This document shows positions 62,745-64,000 of a stretch of DNA of 64,000 nucleotides, piece by piece. The notes beneath the pieces were generated by a model. It was not told the origin of the DNA, made no database searches, and saw nothing but the letters and a program-made list of their open reading frames with translations. The DNA comes from Pyropia yezoensis (Eukaryota; Rhodophyta; Bangiophyceae; Bangiales; Bangiaceae): assembly GCA_009829735.1 (NCBI GenBank), contig CM020620.1, positions 24,030,020 through 24,094,019 on the forward strand. Direction: 5' to 3'. The stretch's first letter is position 1. The number at the start of each line of letters is the position of its first letter. A program made the translations under genes and the position numbers.

Positions 62745-64000
62745 CAGACCCGAAGTGCAATGGCAGCCAGCGCGAAGGAATGTCCTTGTGGACCATTGGA
62801 AGGCCTGTGGCGACGAGGGCTTGGTTGAACGAGGTAGAAAAGGAAAGACGCGTGTCGTCGCTCCGAGTTGTCTCGCGCAGCACTGCCCACTTAGCGTCGA
62901 GGTAGTACACGGCCCCATGGAACCGCCCATACTTGTCCGCAGTGCGGCAGGTTGGAGAGCGGTGCGCATGAACAAAAGCCAGAAACTGCTGCTGCTGCGC
63001 AACCTTCGTCCTGTTTGAGGGCATGCCAGAGAGTCCGTGCCCGGTTGGGCAGAAGATGTCAAACATGTACGTCATCGGGCACGACTGGAAGAACTTTCGG
63101 GTGGACAGTAGGCACTCAGATGGGCAGCGGATGCAGGAGATGAGCGTGTCCGCCATAGTGCTGGAGGCCACGTCGCTCTTGGACATCCGCCGCAAGGGCA
63201 CCTGCGCCATCTCAATCGCTCACTTATGGTACTTCGCCAGCCACCAGTTCGAGACATGGAAGTGCTCGCGAGCACAACGTTCGTGGACGACCCAGTTGCC
63301 TCTCCCGTCAAAAAGCACCGCGACAAAAACAGCACCCAGCCTTGCATAATTGTAGTCGCTCTGATGACGGTCGGTGCCCCCCCGTCGCCGCTTCTCATGC
63401 GCCGTCCGCTTGGCGGCGGCAAACTGCGCATCAAAGGATTTCATCACCTCCGCACAACGGCATGCTCCTATCGGCCCCATCACCGGCGTCGCGTGACCCA
63501 ATCCAGCGCCTGCCGCGGTATGAGAGGTGCTTCTCGGAGCACCATTGCTGTGTTTGGTCGGCAAGCGCAACCTCCCACTGCCTTTCGACTGCGACGCGCC
63601 AGCCAAGACCCTCTGCTTGAAGGATAGTCGAGTCGTCTTGCGCCGCTTCAACGCCGGCACCTCTGTCTCGGCGTGGCTCCCGCCAGTCCACTCAGGGTCA
63701 TCATCGCTCGCACTGTGGTCCCACTGGAGCGTGGATGACTTGTTGCTGCTGCTGCCTTGTCGCGCAGGTGCGCCACGCTCATGCCGTGAGCCATCTTCTT
63801 CCACAGCAGCACCCTCGCCATCACAGGAACTGTGCACAGCAGCGGTACCTTGTGATACGACAAGCACAGGAGGATTGTCGCCCAGGGCTTGGTGTGGCTC
63901 GCGACCCGGCCGCAGAGCGACCGCCGTCTCAGGTTGCGCCACTAAGGACGCAAAGCGTCGGGCCTGTATGGGCTTCAACCCCAACGCAGACAAATCAGCC
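62740..64000 (-). pseudogene. Second copy of gene X, cut by the window edge
   Basis: Repeats 59989-61249 with an offset of 2751 bases. I see about five substitutions in ~1.7 kb including the LTR (for example near 63118, 63226 and 63260) and no indel. It carries the same in-frame TGA (63220-63222), and its frame is open to the window end in the SAM domain. It is either a recent tandem duplication or a second haplotype placed in the same scaffold. Confidence 0.75.

Noticed and set aside
1..64000. CRISPR arrays, operons, prophage or bacterial insertion sequences
   Set aside because: No regularly spaced repeats, no bacterial gene layout and no IS-type transposase; all mobile elements seen are eukaryotic retroelements or a recombinase fragment.

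Overview
The window looks like nuclear DNA of a GC-rich eukaryotic alga. A bangiophyte red alga (Porphyra/Pyropia type) fits the very high GC, the low-complexity Ala/Pro/Arg/Gly host exons with short GC-rich introns, and the load of Ty3/gypsy retrotransposons, but no taxonomic marker is present, so this is inference. There is nothing prokaryotic: no operons, no ribosome binding sites and no CRISPR.

Layout. (1) 1-4239: GC-rich host DNA with a three-exon SPC25-like kinetochore gene (327-1810), poorly resolved exon-like blocks, and a decayed tyrosine-recombinase fragment on the minus strand. (2) 4240-23208: a Ty3/gypsy chromovirus, family A. One 5' LTR, one 3' LTR and a perfect 5-bp target duplication (CAGGT) flank what reads as two overlapping copies joined by a 500-N gap. 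I interpret this as one ~10.8-kb element falsely duplicated by scaffolding. (3) 23214-26129: GC-rich host DNA ending in a probable first exon. (4) 26130-36652: element B, a reversed relative of A, nearly intact but with a truncated 5' LTR. (5) 36653-41598: element C, a second chromovirus family lacking its 5' half. (6) 41599-46869: repetitive and intergenic DNA. (7) 46870-52531: element E, a third, heavily decayed family. (8) 52532-58905: mostly intergenic, with one broken gene. (9) 58906-64000: an unrecognised SAM-domain gene (gene X) on the minus strand, interrupted by a family-C-type LTR insertion (D), and present twice with a 2751-bp period.

How the parts work together. Families A/B and C have gag and pol (or pol only) on one strand and a third ORF on the opposite strand between pol and the 3' LTR, so pol and the third ORF converge. 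The A and C versions are very divergent but share a recognisable core and a similar acidic N-terminus, so a convergent antisense gene is an old component of these chromoviruses. A tandem array of short palindromes lies where the two transcripts would meet in A and B. Pol starts at its own AUG at or a few bases past the gag stop, always in the -1 frame, in families A, B and E. All four elements with a visible priming site use the same 17-nt site, implying one primer tRNA. The convergent third ORF is my best candidate for an undescribed system in this window.
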